A stretch of 64,000 nt of DNA from Pseudomonas sp. CFBP 13711. GTDB lineage: Bacteria; Pseudomonadota; Gammaproteobacteria; Pseudomonadales; Pseudomonadaceae. Every line of letters starts with the position of its first letter. The first letter of the stretch is position 1. This document shows, one piece after another, positions 17,445 to 25,931 of this stretch. Made by a program: the position numbers and the translations under genes. The notes below the pieces were generated by a model, which worked only from the letters and a program-made list of their open reading frames with translations, searched no databases and was not told where the DNA came from. The stretch covers positions 98,434-162,433 of the forward strand of contig NZ_JACYVI010000015.1 in assembly GCF_014842265.1 (NCBI RefSeq), in the 5' to 3' direction.

Positions 17445-18542
17445 TTAGCCGCGACTGGTGACCTGCTGGCGATCGTCCCGCCGTTTCGAGCAGCGGTCGG
17501 TCGCAGGCTCGGCAGCCTTGTCCACTTTCAGCCACCACGCCTCGCCTCGGCTGGGGTACTGAACGTAAAACGGCTGGCCCATTTCCGGCGTGGTGATGGA
17601 AATGCTGCGGTCCCACGCCAGCGCGAGAATCCGGTCGAACGGCTCGTGCCAGGCGTGCATCGCCAGGTCGAAGGTGCCGTTGTGGATCGGCAGCAGCCAC
17701 TTGCCGCGCAGGTCGATGTGCGCCTGTAGCGTCTCTTCGGGCTGCATGTGCACGTCCGGCCAGTCTTCGTTGTACGCGCCGGTCTCCATCAGGGTCAGGT
17801 CGAACGGGCCGTACTGCTCGCCGATCAGCTTGAAACCGGCGTGATAGCCGGTGTCACCGCTGAAAAAGATGCGCTGCTCGCCATCAAGCATCACCCACGA
17901 TGCCCACAGGGTCTGATTGCCGTCACGCAGCGTACGGCCCGAGAAGTGCTGCGCCGGGGTCGCCACAAAGCGAATGCCATGAATCTCCGTCGACTGCCAC
18001 CAGTTCAACTGTTGGACCTTGGCGGCCGGCACGCCCCACTCGATCAGCGTGTCCCCTACCCCCAGCGGCGTAATGAAATGCTCGGCCTTGTCCTTGAGCA
18101 CCTGAATGGTCATGTGATCGAGGTGGTCGTAGTGGTTGTGGGAGAGGATCACGGCCTTGAGCGGCGGCAGGTCTTCGAGGCGGATCGGCGGCTGATGGAA
18201 GCGCTGCGGACCGGCCCATTGCACCGGCGAGGCACGCTCGGCAAATACGGGGTCGGTCAGGAAGTATTCACCGCGCAGTTTCAGCAGCACCGTGGAGTGG
18301 CCCAGCCGGTAGACCGTGTTGTCGGGCGCCGCGAACAGTTGCTGGCGCGACAGCGGCTGAACCGGGATCTCCCCGGCCGGGCGGGTGTGGTGGGGTTTAT
18401 TGAACAGGGCGTTCCAGAAGATGCGCAGGGTTTTGCCCACGCTCGAGCGCGCCATCGGCTTGTGATTGAAATAGCGACCTTCACGCCGAGTCAGGACGGG
18501 CAGCGCAGGATTTGAATCAAGATTTTTTTCGATCGAGGCCAT
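17445..18542 (-). CDS. MBL-fold metallo-hydrolase (NAPE-PLD/UlaG-like)
   Basis: A 365-residue metallo-beta-lactamase-fold enzyme. The metal-binding motif reads SHNHYDHLDH, followed by HFITPLGVG, FFSGDTGYH and the C-terminal LLPIHNGTFDLAMHAWHEPF, the pattern of the NAPE-PLD/RomA-like branch that acts on phosphodiester or lactone substrates. Frames opening further upstream translate a GCTGCAA heptamer repeat into a spurious QLAACSLQL, so I start at the ATG at 18542, with GGAG 11 bases upstream. It is divergent from a TetR gene that probably controls it. Confidence 0.85.
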   Translation of the reverse strand: MASIEKNLDSNPALPVLTRREGRYFNHKPMARSSVGKTLRIFWNALFNKPHHTRPAGEIPVQPLSRQQLFAAPDNTVYRLGHSTVLLKLRGEYFLTDPVFAERASPVQWAGPQRFHQPPIRLEDLPPLKAVILSHNHYDHLDHMTIQVLKDKAEHFITPLGVGDTLIEWGVPAAKVQQLNWWQSTEIHGIRFVATPAQHFSGRTLRDGNQTLWASWVMLDGEQRIFFSGDTGYHAGFKLIGEQYGPFDLTLMETGAYNEDWPDVHMQPEETLQAHIDLRGKWLLPIHNGTFDLAMHAWHEPFDRILALAWDRSISITTPEMGQPFYVQYPSRGEAWWLKVDKAAEPATDRCSKRRDDRQQVTSRG

Positions 18543-18586
18543 GAGGGTGCTGACTCCATGAAACGGGTGAAGGTGGCGTTGCGGGA

Positions 18587-18621
18587 GCTGCAAGCTGCAA
18601 GCTGCAAGCTGCAAGCTGCAA
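18587..18621. repeat. Five tandem GCTGCAA heptamers
   Basis: Five perfect copies of the 7-base unit GCTGCAA, followed at 18638-18675 by partly complementary GTAAGCTTGCGACTTGAAGC and CAGCTTGAAGCTCTTGGCTG, so that the whole 18586-18681 stretch can fold back on itself. It lies between the divergent MBL hydrolase and TetR genes. Confidence 0.85.
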
Positions 18622-18687
18622 GAGCATGCTGTACGCCGTAAGCTTGCGACTTGAAGCTTACAGCTTGAAGCTCTTGGCTGCCTCTAC

Positions 18688-18702
18688 ACTACACAGTGTA
18701 GT
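18688..18702. promoter_or_regulatory. Perfect 15-bp palindrome ACTACACAGTGTAGT, probable TetR operator
   Basis: ACTACAC-A-GTGTAGT lies 97 bases before the TetR start and about 145 before the MBL hydrolase start, in their shared divergent promoter region. Length and symmetry are typical for TetR-family operators. Binding itself is inferred. Confidence 0.5.
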
Positions 18703-18799
18703 TTCAAGCTTGCACGATGAGCAAAGAGAAGTAAACTGCCCGGTGTAATTTTCTTGTCGGGCGGTTGAGTCGTCCGCGCCACCTCACAGAAGCGAATCC

Positions 18800-19429
18800 A
18801 TGACTGCCCCACTGCGACTGACCGACCGTAAACGCGAAGCCATTGTTCAGGCGGCGATAGCCGAGTTCCGCGACAACGGTTTCGAGGTCACGAGCATGGA
18901 CCGGATTGCCGCCCGGGCCGAGGTCTCCAAGCGCACGGTCTACAACCACTTCCCCAGCAAGGAAGAACTGTTCTCCGAAATGCTCCATCGCCTGTGGTCC
19001 TCCGCCGCGACGCAGACCGATGCAGTGTACAAACCCGGCGTGCCCCTGCGCGATCAACTGCGCGAATTACTCGACGCGAAGATGAAAACCCTCGGTGACA
19101 GCAACTTCATCGACCTGGCCCGTGTGGCCATCGGCGCGACCATTCACTCTCCCGACCGTGCGCAGATCTGGGTTAGCCGACTCAATCAACGGGAAGAAAC
19201 CTTCACCGTCTGGGTGCGCGGCGCCCAGCAGGACGGACGCCTCAAGGCCGTCGAGCCGGTGTTCGCCGCGTCGCAGATCCATGCGTTGCTCAAGGCCTTC
19301 GCCTTCTGGCCGCAAGTCACCCTCAACGAGCCCCTGCTCGCGCCGGATAAGCAGCGCGAAGTGGTCGAGTCGGCGCTGGACCTGTTCCTCTGCTGGTATG
19401 AAATCCCGCTCAATAAATCTCCGATCTAA
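18800..19429 (+). CDS. TetR/AcrR-family regulator
   Basis: A 209-residue TetR repressor with the DNA-binding helices ITSMDRI-type turn (TSMDRIAARAEVSKRTVYNHF, residues about 34-54, then PSKEELF) and a C-terminal ligand domain of the AefR-like kind. It is divergent from the MBL-fold hydrolase, with a perfect palindrome between them, so it most likely represses that gene and itself. The inducing ligand is unknown. Confidence 0.9.
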   Translation: MTAPLRLTDRKREAIVQAAIAEFRDNGFEVTSMDRIAARAEVSKRTVYNHFPSKEELFSEMLHRLWSSAATQTDAVYKPGVPLRDQLRELLDAKMKTLGDSNFIDLARVAIGATIHSPDRAQIWVSRLNQREETFTVWVRGAQQDGRLKAVEPVFAASQIHALLKAFAFWPQVTLNEPLLAPDKQREVVESALDLFLCWYEIPLNKSPI

Positions 19430-19437
19430 TCCCGCCG

Positions 19438-20118
19438 TTAATCCATGGCCGCCGTGACGCGCTCGACAATCTGCCGACGCGCCAGCAAACCCTGCATGGC
19501 GCGATCGGTGGCGACGGCAAGGATATTCGCCGGTGCGGTGTCCGGTCGGCCGGAATCGTAGGGCGGTGCCGGCGCGTACTCCAATTGCAGCTGAATGGTC
19601 CGGGCGGTATCCGCGTCAAACACTTCGCTGATCAGCGTCAGCGCAAAATCGATACCCGCCGTCACGCCGCCGCCGGTCATCAGGTTGCCGTCGCGCACCA
19701 CGCGCTCGTGCACCGGAATCGCACCGAACTGCTCCAGCAATGAATGGGACGCCCAGTGGGTGGTGGCGCGGCGGCCTTTCAACAGCCCTGCCGCGCCGAG
19801 CACCAGCGCGCCGGTGCAGACGGAAGTCACGTACTGCGCCGTGGCCGCCTGATGCTGGATGAAGGCCAGGGTTTCGGGGTCTTCCATCAATGCATCAACC
19901 CCTACCCCGCCCGGCACGCAGATCACGTCCAGGTCTATGCAGTCGGCGAAGGTCGCGGTCGGCACCAGGGTCAGGCCGGTGCTGGACTGCAGCGGCTCAA
20001 GGTTTTTCCAGACCAGATGCACGACCACGCCGGGCATGGTGGCGAAAACATCGTAGGGACCGGTGAGGTCCAGTTGCTGGACTTTGGGGAATACCAGCAG
20101 GCCGATATGCAGGGTCAT
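19438..20118 (-). CDS. inhA: Isonitrile hydratase (DJ-1/PfpI family)
   Basis: A 226-residue DJ-1/PfpI-fold protein with the nucleophile elbow SVCTGALVLGAAGLL; the cysteine is residue 101, matching the essential cysteine reported for Pseudomonas putida InhA, which hydrates isonitriles to N-substituted formamides. LDLTGPYDVF and VPGGVGVDALM are the other family marks. It is divergent from a GlxA-type regulator whose N-terminal domain has the same fold. Family and likely enzyme are clear; the native substrate is not. Confidence 0.85.
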   Translation of the reverse strand: MTLHIGLLVFPKVQQLDLTGPYDVFATMPGVVVHLVWKNLEPLQSSTGLTLVPTATFADCIDLDVICVPGGVGVDALMEDPETLAFIQHQAATAQYVTSVCTGALVLGAAGLLKGRRATTHWASHSLLEQFGAIPVHERVVRDGNLMTGGGVTAGIDFALTLISEVFDADTARTIQLQLEYAPAPPYDSGRPDTAPANILAVATDRAMQGLLARRQIVERVTAAMD

Positions 20119-20223
20119 GGTGTGTTTCCTTGTACTGAAAGTGATTCATCTGACGGTATGAAGTGACGCGGCCGATGGGGCTCGGCCAGCGACTGGACGA
20201 AACCACTGTAGCGAGCTAGCCTC

Positions 20224-20237
20224 TGGCGGATACGCCA
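20224..20237. promoter_or_regulatory. Palindrome TGGCG-GATA-CGCCA between inhA and the GlxA regulator
   Basis: A 5+4+5 inverted repeat 42 bases upstream of the regulator start and about 105 upstream of inhA. Candidate binding site for the divergent AraC/GlxA regulator; no binding consensus was available to test it against. Confidence 0.3.
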
Positions 20238-20278
20238 TAAAGCCGACAATTCACGCCAATCTTCACAGTGAGAGCGCC

Positions 20279-21262
20279 ATGCCCCATCAGCCCAGGCCGG
20301 TTCACGTTCTGGCCTTTCCCAACGTTCAGTTACTCGACGTCACCGGACCGCTGCAGGTGTTTGCCTCGGCCAACGTCATGGCCCAGGAAGCCGAGCTGAA
20401 CAAAATCCCATACCGGCCGGAGGTCATCGCTCGCGAACCCGGCAGCGTGGTCTCCTCCGCCGGGCTCGGGCTGCTTACCCACCCGCTGCCGTCCACGGCT
20501 TCGGATACCCTGATCATCGCCGGGGGCGGCGGCGTGCATACGGCGCTGCTGGATCCGGTTCTGGTGGACTGGGTGCGAACGCAATCCGCCAGTGCCCGGC
20601 GAGTGGCGTCGGTGTGTACCGGCGCATTTTTACTGGCGGCGGCGGGCGTGCTGGACGGCCATCGGGTGGTCACCCACTGGGACAGTTGCGACGAACTGGC
20701 GCGGCGTTTTCCGCAACTGCGCGTCGACCCGGACCCGATCTTCATCAACGAGAACACACTGTGGACGTCCGCCGGGGTGACCGCGGGTATTGATCTGGCC
20801 CTGGCGATGGTCGAGGCGGATCTGGGCCGGGACATCGCCCTGGCCGTGGCGCGGGATCTGGTGGTGTTTCTCAAGCGCCCGGGTGGGCAGTCGCAGTTCA
20901 GCACGGCGCTGTCGATGCAGCACCAGACCCGTGATCAAGGCAGCCGGTTTGGCGACCTGCACGCCTGGATTCTCGACAATCTGGCCAGTGACCTGTCGGT
21001 TGCCACACTGGCGGCGCAGGTGGGCATGAGCGAGCGCAGTTTCGTCCGCCACTACCGCGCCCACACCGGGAATACACCGGCGCGGGCCATCGAGCAATTG
21101 CGCGTGGAAGCGGCGCGGCGCCTGCTGGGGGACAGCGCGCTGCCAATCAAGCGCATCGCCGACCGCTGCGGTTTTGGTACGGAAGAAACGTTGCGGCGCA
21201 GCTTCATGCGTGCGGTATCAGTGACGCCCCAGGCGTATCGTGAGCGGTTCACTGCGGCATGA
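20279..21262 (+). CDS. GlxA-family AraC-type regulator with DJ-1/PfpI domain
   Basis: A 327-residue regulator. Residues 1-190 form a DJ-1/PfpI-like sensor (VLAFPNVQLLDVTGPLQVFA, AGGGGVHTALLDP, SVCTGAFLLAAAGVLDG), still holding the elbow cysteine. Residues about 225-327 form an AraC double helix-turn-helix (VATLAAQVGMSERSFVRHY, IKRIADRCGFGTEETLRRSF). Its position divergent from inhA suggests it activates that gene in response to a related small molecule. Confidence 0.92.
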   Translation: MPHQPRPVHVLAFPNVQLLDVTGPLQVFASANVMAQEAELNKIPYRPEVIAREPGSVVSSAGLGLLTHPLPSTASDTLIIAGGGGVHTALLDPVLVDWVRTQSASARRVASVCTGAFLLAAAGVLDGHRVVTHWDSCDELARRFPQLRVDPDPIFINENTLWTSAGVTAGIDLALAMVEADLGRDIALAVARDLVVFLKRPGGQSQFSTALSMQHQTRDQGSRFGDLHAWILDNLASDLSVATLAAQVGMSERSFVRHYRAHTGNTPARAIEQLRVEAARRLLGDSALPIKRIADRCGFGTEETLRRSFMRAVSVTPQAYRERFTAA

Positions 21263-22132
21263 AGCGGCCGCGAAGGCTGACTGTCCTTCCCCAGAGAAAG
21301 GGGCTGGCTGTCCTGGCCCCTTCGCGAGCAAGCTCACTCCTACGAATTCACTGCATCGACCGGGCAATCGAGGTCGCGCACAGAGACCTGTAGGAGTGAG
21401 CTTGCTCGCGAAGGCTGACTGTCCTTCCCCAGAGAAAATGGCTGGCTGTCCTGGCCCCTTCGCGAGCAAGCTCACTCCCACGAGTCTCGGCATGGTTCGA
21501 AATCTCAAGTCACCCACGATCCTGTGGGAGCGAGCTTGCTCGCGAATGCTGACTGTCCTTCCCCAGAGAAAGTGGCTGGCTGTCCTGGCCCCTTCGCGAG
21601 CAAGCTCACTCCTACAAATTTGACTGCATCGACCGGGCAATCAAGGTCGCGCACAGAGACCTGTAGGAGTGAGCTTGCTCGCGAAGAGGGCCGTTCAGCC
21701 AATGAATTTTCTTCGCTGGATAAACCGCATTCGCCAGCAAGGTGGAACGCCACCCCGGTCACTCCCACAAGTCCAACCAACCGGCCGAAATCCTGAGCCA
21801 ACCCCCGCTCCCACAAATGGATGGGTCGCAAAGCAAAACATCGGAGCGAAATTAATTTTCATGAATTGATCTTTTTATCCTGCTTCGTGTAATTTACTTT
21901 CCATCACGAAATCAGAGATAACAATAATGACTGCCTGTGATCGTCCCGCCCCTGCTCTTCTTTCGCCGTTCATGGCGCTTGCAACACCCACTGCCGAGAT
22001 CGTTTTCACCGCCTGGCTGCGCACCGGTTAACGCCATTGCGCGGGTGAGTCCTGCTCTGTTGTAGCTCGACAGGCTCAGCCCCGCCGCCGCCCAAGCCCT
22101 GACCCCCTCATTCTCAGCAAGGAATCCGTTGC
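21263..22132. other. 870-base intergenic region: REP array, then leader of the permease operon
   Basis: The first 510 bases are the REP array. From about 21840 the DNA turns AT-rich (GAAATTAATTTTCATGAATT and TGTAATTTACTTTCC), which looks like the promoter and possible RpiR operator region of the downstream operon. A 34-codon frame at 21927-22031 (MTACDRPAPALLSPFMALAT and on) lies in the leader; it has no convincing ribosome site and is reported only as a possibility. Confidence 0.5.
21319..21772. repeat. Tandem REPIN array with duplicated loops
   Basis: Seven REP arms alternate in orientation (about 21319, 21389, 21458, 21522, 21592, 21661 and 21732). Three of the loops carry the same text (GACTGTCCTTCCCCAGAGAA and GGCTGGCTGTCCTGGCCCC), and the spacer GCATCGACCGGGCAATC, AGGTCGCGCACAGAGACCTG occurs at both 21350 and 21622, so part of the array was duplicated in tandem with a period near 272 bases. 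The final arm is the GGTGGAACGCCACC variant. Confidence 0.85.
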
Positions 22133-23482
22133 ATGCCTCCGTCAACCGGCCTGTCTCTGTTGGTCTATGCCGCCGTCGCGATCATCGCCCTGATCGTGCT
22201 CATCGCGCGCTTTCGTCTCAATCCGTTCATCGTCATCACCCTGGTGTCCGTCGGCCTCGCGCTGGTCGCCGGCATGCCGGCCAATGCCGTCGTCGCGTCC
22301 TATGAGGGCGGCGTCGGCAAGACGCTGGGGCACATCGCACTGGTCGTGGCGCTGGGCACCATGCTCGGCAAAATGATGGCCGAGTCCGGCGGTGCCGAGC
22401 AGGTGGCGCGCACCTTGATCGACCGCTTCGGCGAACGCAACGCGCACTGGGCGATGGTCTGCATCGCGTTTCTGGTGGGGCTGCCGCTGTTCTTCGAAGT
22501 GGGTTTCGTGCTGCTGGTGCCGATCGCGTTCACCGTTGCGCGTCGGGTCGGCGTGTCGATTCTGATGGTCGGCCTGCCGATGGTCGCCGGCCTGTCAGTG
22601 GTCCACGCCCTGGTGCCGCCGCACCCCGCCGCAATGCTGGCGGTGCAGGCCTATCAGGCGTCGGTGGGCCAGACCCTGTTTTACGCCATCCTCATCGGCA
22701 TCCCCACCGCGATCATTGCCGGCCCGATCTACGCGCGCTTCATCGTGCCGCACATTCGTTTGCCCGATGAAAACCCGCTCGCCAAACAATTTCTCGACCG
22801 TGAACCCCGCGCCCAGCTGCCGAGCTTCGGCATCACCATGGCGACCATTCTGTTGCCGGTGGTGCTCATGCTGCTGGGTGGCTGGGCCAACCTGATTTCC
22901 ACGCCGGGCAGCGGCTTCAACAGCTTTCTGCTGTTCATCGGCAACTCGGTGATCGCGCTGCTGCTGGCCACGTTGCTAAGCTTCTGGACGTTGGGCATTG
23001 CCCAAGGGTTCTCCCGCGATTCGATCCTGAAATTCACCCAGGAATGCCTGGCGCCAACGGCCAGTATTACGCTGCTAGTGGGCGCGGGTGGTGGTCTGAA
23101 CCGGATTTTGGTCGACAGCGGCGTGACCAACGAGATCGTCGGCCTGGCGCAGGACTGGCATCTGTCGCCGCTGCTGATGGGCTGGCTGTTCGCCGCATTG
23201 ATGCGCGTCGCCACCGGGTCGGCCACCGTGGCAATGACCACGGCGTCCGGCATCGTGGCACCCGTAGCGCTGGGCCTGGGTTATCCCCATCCAGAGCTGC
23301 TGGTGCTGGCGACCGGCGCCGGCTCGGTGATTTTTTCCCACGTCAACGACGGTGGGTTCTGGCTGATCAAGGAGTACTTCAACATGACCGTGACACAGAC
23401 CTTCAAAACCTGGACGGTGCTGGAGACGCTGATTTCGATGATCGCTTTCGTCCTGACCCTCGGGCTGGCGCAGGTGATCTGA
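22133..23482 (+). CDS. GntP-family permease
   Basis: A 449-residue membrane protein of the gluconate/D-serine:H+ symporter family (GntP/DsdX). Family marks include LGTMLGKMMAESGGAEQVA, the GLPLFFEVGFVLLVPIAF helix, VPPHPAAMLA, ATGSATVAMTTASGI and SHVNDGGFW near the C-terminus; about 12-14 membrane helices. AAGGA lies 8 bases upstream. Because it heads an operon with an RpiR regulator and a D-aminoacylase, its substrate is more likely a D-amino acid, an N-acylated D-amino acid or a related acid than gluconate; the gluconate paralogue is at 41563. Confidence 0.88.
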   Translation: MPPSTGLSLLVYAAVAIIALIVLIARFRLNPFIVITLVSVGLALVAGMPANAVVASYEGGVGKTLGHIALVVALGTMLGKMMAESGGAEQVARTLIDRFGERNAHWAMVCIAFLVGLPLFFEVGFVLLVPIAFTVARRVGVSILMVGLPMVAGLSVVHALVPPHPAAMLAVQAYQASVGQTLFYAILIGIPTAIIAGPIYARFIVPHIRLPDENPLAKQFLDREPRAQLPSFGITMATILLPVVLMLLGGWANLISTPGSGFNSFLLFIGNSVIALLLATLLSFWTLGIAQGFSRDSILKFTQECLAPTASITLLVGAGGGLNRILVDSGVTNEIVGLAQDWHLSPLLMGWLFAALMRVATGSATVAMTTASGIVAPVALGLGYPHPELLVLATGAGSVIFSHVNDGGFWLIKEYFNMTVTQTFKTWTVLETLISMIAFVLTLGLAQVI

Positions 23483-24343
23483 GTGGACATTCTTTACCAG
23501 ATCCGCGCCCGTCAGGAGTCGTTCAGCGCCGGCGAAGGCCGCATCGCCAGACTGGTGCTCAGCGACGTGGCGTTTGCCGCCAGCGCCAGCCTCGACGACC
23601 TCGCCGCCCGCGCCGAAGTCAGCAGCGCCACGCTATCGCGTTTCGCCCGCACGGTGGGCTGCAAGGACCTGCGCGACCTGCGCCTGCAACTGGCCCAGGC
23701 CAGCGCCGTGGGCAACCGCTTCCTCACCCCGGAGCAGGCGCCGGAGCAGTCGGCGTTTTTCACCCAGATCGTCGGCGACATCGAGTCCACCCTGCGTCAG
23801 CACCTGGCCGGTTTCGATGAATCACGCTTCCAGGCGGCGGTGGCCCTGCTCGCGCCGGCCCGGATGATTCACAGCTTCGGCATGGGCGGCGCGTCCAGCC
23901 TGTGCAGCGAAGAACTGCAGACCCGGCTGGTGCGCCTCGGCTACCCGATTGCCGCCAGCCGCGACCCGGTGATGATGCGCCTGATCGCCGCGACCCTGGG
24001 TCCCGAGCACAGCGTGATCGTCTGCTCGCTGAGCGGGCGCACCCCTGAACTGCTCGACGCAGTGGATCTCGCTCGCAGCTATGGCGCGAAAATTCTCGCC
24101 ATTACCCTGCCCGACTCCCCGCTGGCGGAGCGGGCGGATGTCCTGCTGCCGCTGCAGATCGCCGAAACCAATTTCATCTACAAACCCACGGCCGCGCGCT
24201 ACGGCATGCTGCTGACCATCGACGTGCTGGCCACCGAACTGGCGCTGACCGCGCCCGACGCCAACCGCGAAAGGCTGCGACGGATCAAGCTCGCGCTGGA
24301 TGACTACCGCGGCGGCGACGACGGCCTGCCCCTTGGAGACTGA
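23483..24343 (+). CDS. MurR/RpiR-family regulator
   Basis: A 286-residue regulator with an N-terminal HTH_6 domain (SLDDLAARAEVSSATLSRFA) and a C-terminal SIS sugar-phosphate-binding domain (HSFGMGGASSLCSEELQTRL, CSLSGRTPELLDAVDLAR). The GTG start follows the permease stop with no gap (TGA-GTG), indicating translational coupling. It lies between the permease and the D-aminoacylase, so it should sense a metabolite of that pathway and control the operon from inside it. Confidence 0.9.
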   Translation: MDILYQIRARQESFSAGEGRIARLVLSDVAFAASASLDDLAARAEVSSATLSRFARTVGCKDLRDLRLQLAQASAVGNRFLTPEQAPEQSAFFTQIVGDIESTLRQHLAGFDESRFQAAVALLAPARMIHSFGMGGASSLCSEELQTRLVRLGYPIAASRDPVMMRLIAATLGPEHSVIVCSLSGRTPELLDAVDLARSYGAKILAITLPDSPLAERADVLLPLQIAETNFIYKPTAARYGMLLTIDVLATELALTAPDANRERLRRIKLALDDYRGGDDGLPLGD

Positions 24344-24347
24344 CCCC

Positions 24348-25805
24348 ATGCTTTACGACCTGATCATTCGCGACGCGCTGGTGATCGACGGTAGCGATAC
24401 GCCCGGCTACCGCGCCGACGTGGCCCTCCGCGACGGCCGCATCCAGCGCATCGGCGACCTCCACGACGTCTCCGCCCGCGAGGAGATCAACGCCGCCGGC
24501 CGCGTGCTGGCGCCGGGTTTCATCGATGTGCACACCCACGACGACACAGTGGTGATTCGTCAGCCAGCGATGCTGCCAAAGATTACCCAGGGCGTGACCA
24601 CGGTGATTGTCGGCAACTGCGGCATCAGCGCCTCACCCGTTTCGCTGGCGGGCGATCCGCCGGATCCGATGAACCTGCTGGGCCCCGCCGCTGCATTCGT
24701 TTATCCGCGCTTCAGCGACTACCGCAACGCAGTGGACGCGGCGCGGCCGGCGGTCAACGTCGCGGCGCTGATCGGCCACACCGCGCTGCGCAGCAATCAC
24801 ATGGATGATCTTTTTCGAACGGCGCGCGCTGATGAAATCAGCGCCATGCGCGGGCAATTGCGCGACAGCCTGGCGGATGGCGCGCTGGGCCTGTCCACCG
24901 GTCTGGCCTATGCCTCGGCTTTCTCGGCCGAAACCGACGAAGTGAAACAGCTGGCCGAGGAGCTCACAGCATTCGGCGCGGTGTACACGACGCACCTGCG
25001 CAGCGAGTTCGAACCGGTGCTGGAGGCCATGGACGAGGCGTTCGAGATCGGCCGTCACGCCAAATCGCCGGTGGTGATTTCCCACATGAAATGCGCGGGC
25101 GCAGGCAACTGGGGCCGCAGTCCGCAGCTGCTGGCGTCCCTGGAAAATGCCGCCCTGACCCACCCGGTGGGCTGCGATTGCTACCCCTATGCGGCCAGTT
25201 CTTCGACGCTGGATTTGAAACAGGTCACCGATGCGTTTCCGATTACCATCACTTGGTCGACGCCGCACCCGGAACAGGGCGGCCGCGAGTTGAAAGACAT
25301 TGCCGCCGACTGGGAGCTTTCACTGGGGGACGCCGCCCGAAAACTGCAGCCGGCCGGCGCCGTGTATTACGGGATGGATGAGAATGACGTGCAGCGGATC
25401 ATGAAGCACCCGCTGTCGATGATCGGTTCTGACGGGCTGCCGGAAGATCCGTTTCCGCACCCGCGCCTGTGGGGTGCATTTCCCCGGGTGCTCGGGCATT
25501 TCAGTCGGGATCTGGGGCTGTTTCCGCTGCACACCGCCGTGCACAAGATGACCGGCCTGACCGCCACACGCTTCGGGCTGCATGATCGTGGCTTCGTGCG
25601 CGAAGGGTATTGCGCGGACCTGGTGCTGTTCAACGCCGACACCGTGCGCGATGTCGCGGATTTCAAAGAGCCAAAGCGCGCGGCCGAGGGGATCGATGCG
25701 GTCTGGGTGAACGGGCATTTGAGTTACGCGGAAGGCAAACCGCAGGGGGAGCGGCAAGGGAGGTTCTTGCCGCGCAGTGGATCTCTGGTGGGTGGGTTTG
25801 GTTAA
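24348..25805 (+). CDS. N-acyl-D-amino-acid deacylase (D-aminoacylase)
   Basis: A 485-residue amidohydrolase-superfamily enzyme. Metal ligands appear in FIDVHTHDD, SHMKCAGAGNWGR, and the late MIGSDGLPEDPFPHPRLWG; STGLAYASAFSAETDEV is typical of D-aminoacylases. It would hydrolyse N-acyl-D-amino acids to the free D-amino acid and an organic acid. Start chosen at the ATG at 24348 (GGAG 9 bases upstream); this is 5 bases after the RpiR stop. Last gene of the permease operon. Confidence 0.88.
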   Translation: MLYDLIIRDALVIDGSDTPGYRADVALRDGRIQRIGDLHDVSAREEINAAGRVLAPGFIDVHTHDDTVVIRQPAMLPKITQGVTTVIVGNCGISASPVSLAGDPPDPMNLLGPAAAFVYPRFSDYRNAVDAARPAVNVAALIGHTALRSNHMDDLFRTARADEISAMRGQLRDSLADGALGLSTGLAYASAFSAETDEVKQLAEELTAFGAVYTTHLRSEFEPVLEAMDEAFEIGRHAKSPVVISHMKCAGAGNWGRSPQLLASLENAALTHPVGCDCYPYAASSSTLDLKQVTDAFPITITWSTPHPEQGGRELKDIAADWELSLGDAARKLQPAGAVYYGMDENDVQRIMKHPLSMIGSDGLPEDPFPHPRLWGAFPRVLGHFSRDLGLFPLHTAVHKMTGLTATRFGLHDRGFVREGYCADLVLFNADTVRDVADFKEPKRAAEGIDAVWVNGHLSYAEGKPQGERQGRFLPRSGSLVGGFG

Positions 25806-25809
25806 TTTC

Positions 25810-25905
25810 TGTAGGACTGGCTTTAAACGGGAAGACGTAAGCGGCCATAGCTCAAAATTGATGGCGCACACACTGGCCTATTCCCGGCTGAAGCCGGTCC
25901 CACTA
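25810..25905. repeat. REP pair, CGGCTTTAGCCGGGAAG family (one arm degenerate)
   Basis: TGTAGGACTGGCTTTAAACGG followed by GAAG at 25810 (decayed core) faces CTTCCCGGCTGAAGCCGGTC at about 25881. A further fragment TGTAGGACTGGGTTCAG is at 25919. They separate the D-aminoacylase from the 3' end of fahA. Confidence 0.75.
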
Positions 25906-25931
25906 AAAACATGCGGTCTGTAGGACTGGGT

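Noticed and set aside
21319..21772. Regularly spaced repeats that could be mistaken for a CRISPR array
   Set aside because: The units alternate in orientation, spacers are themselves repeated, and no cas genes are near; these are REPs.
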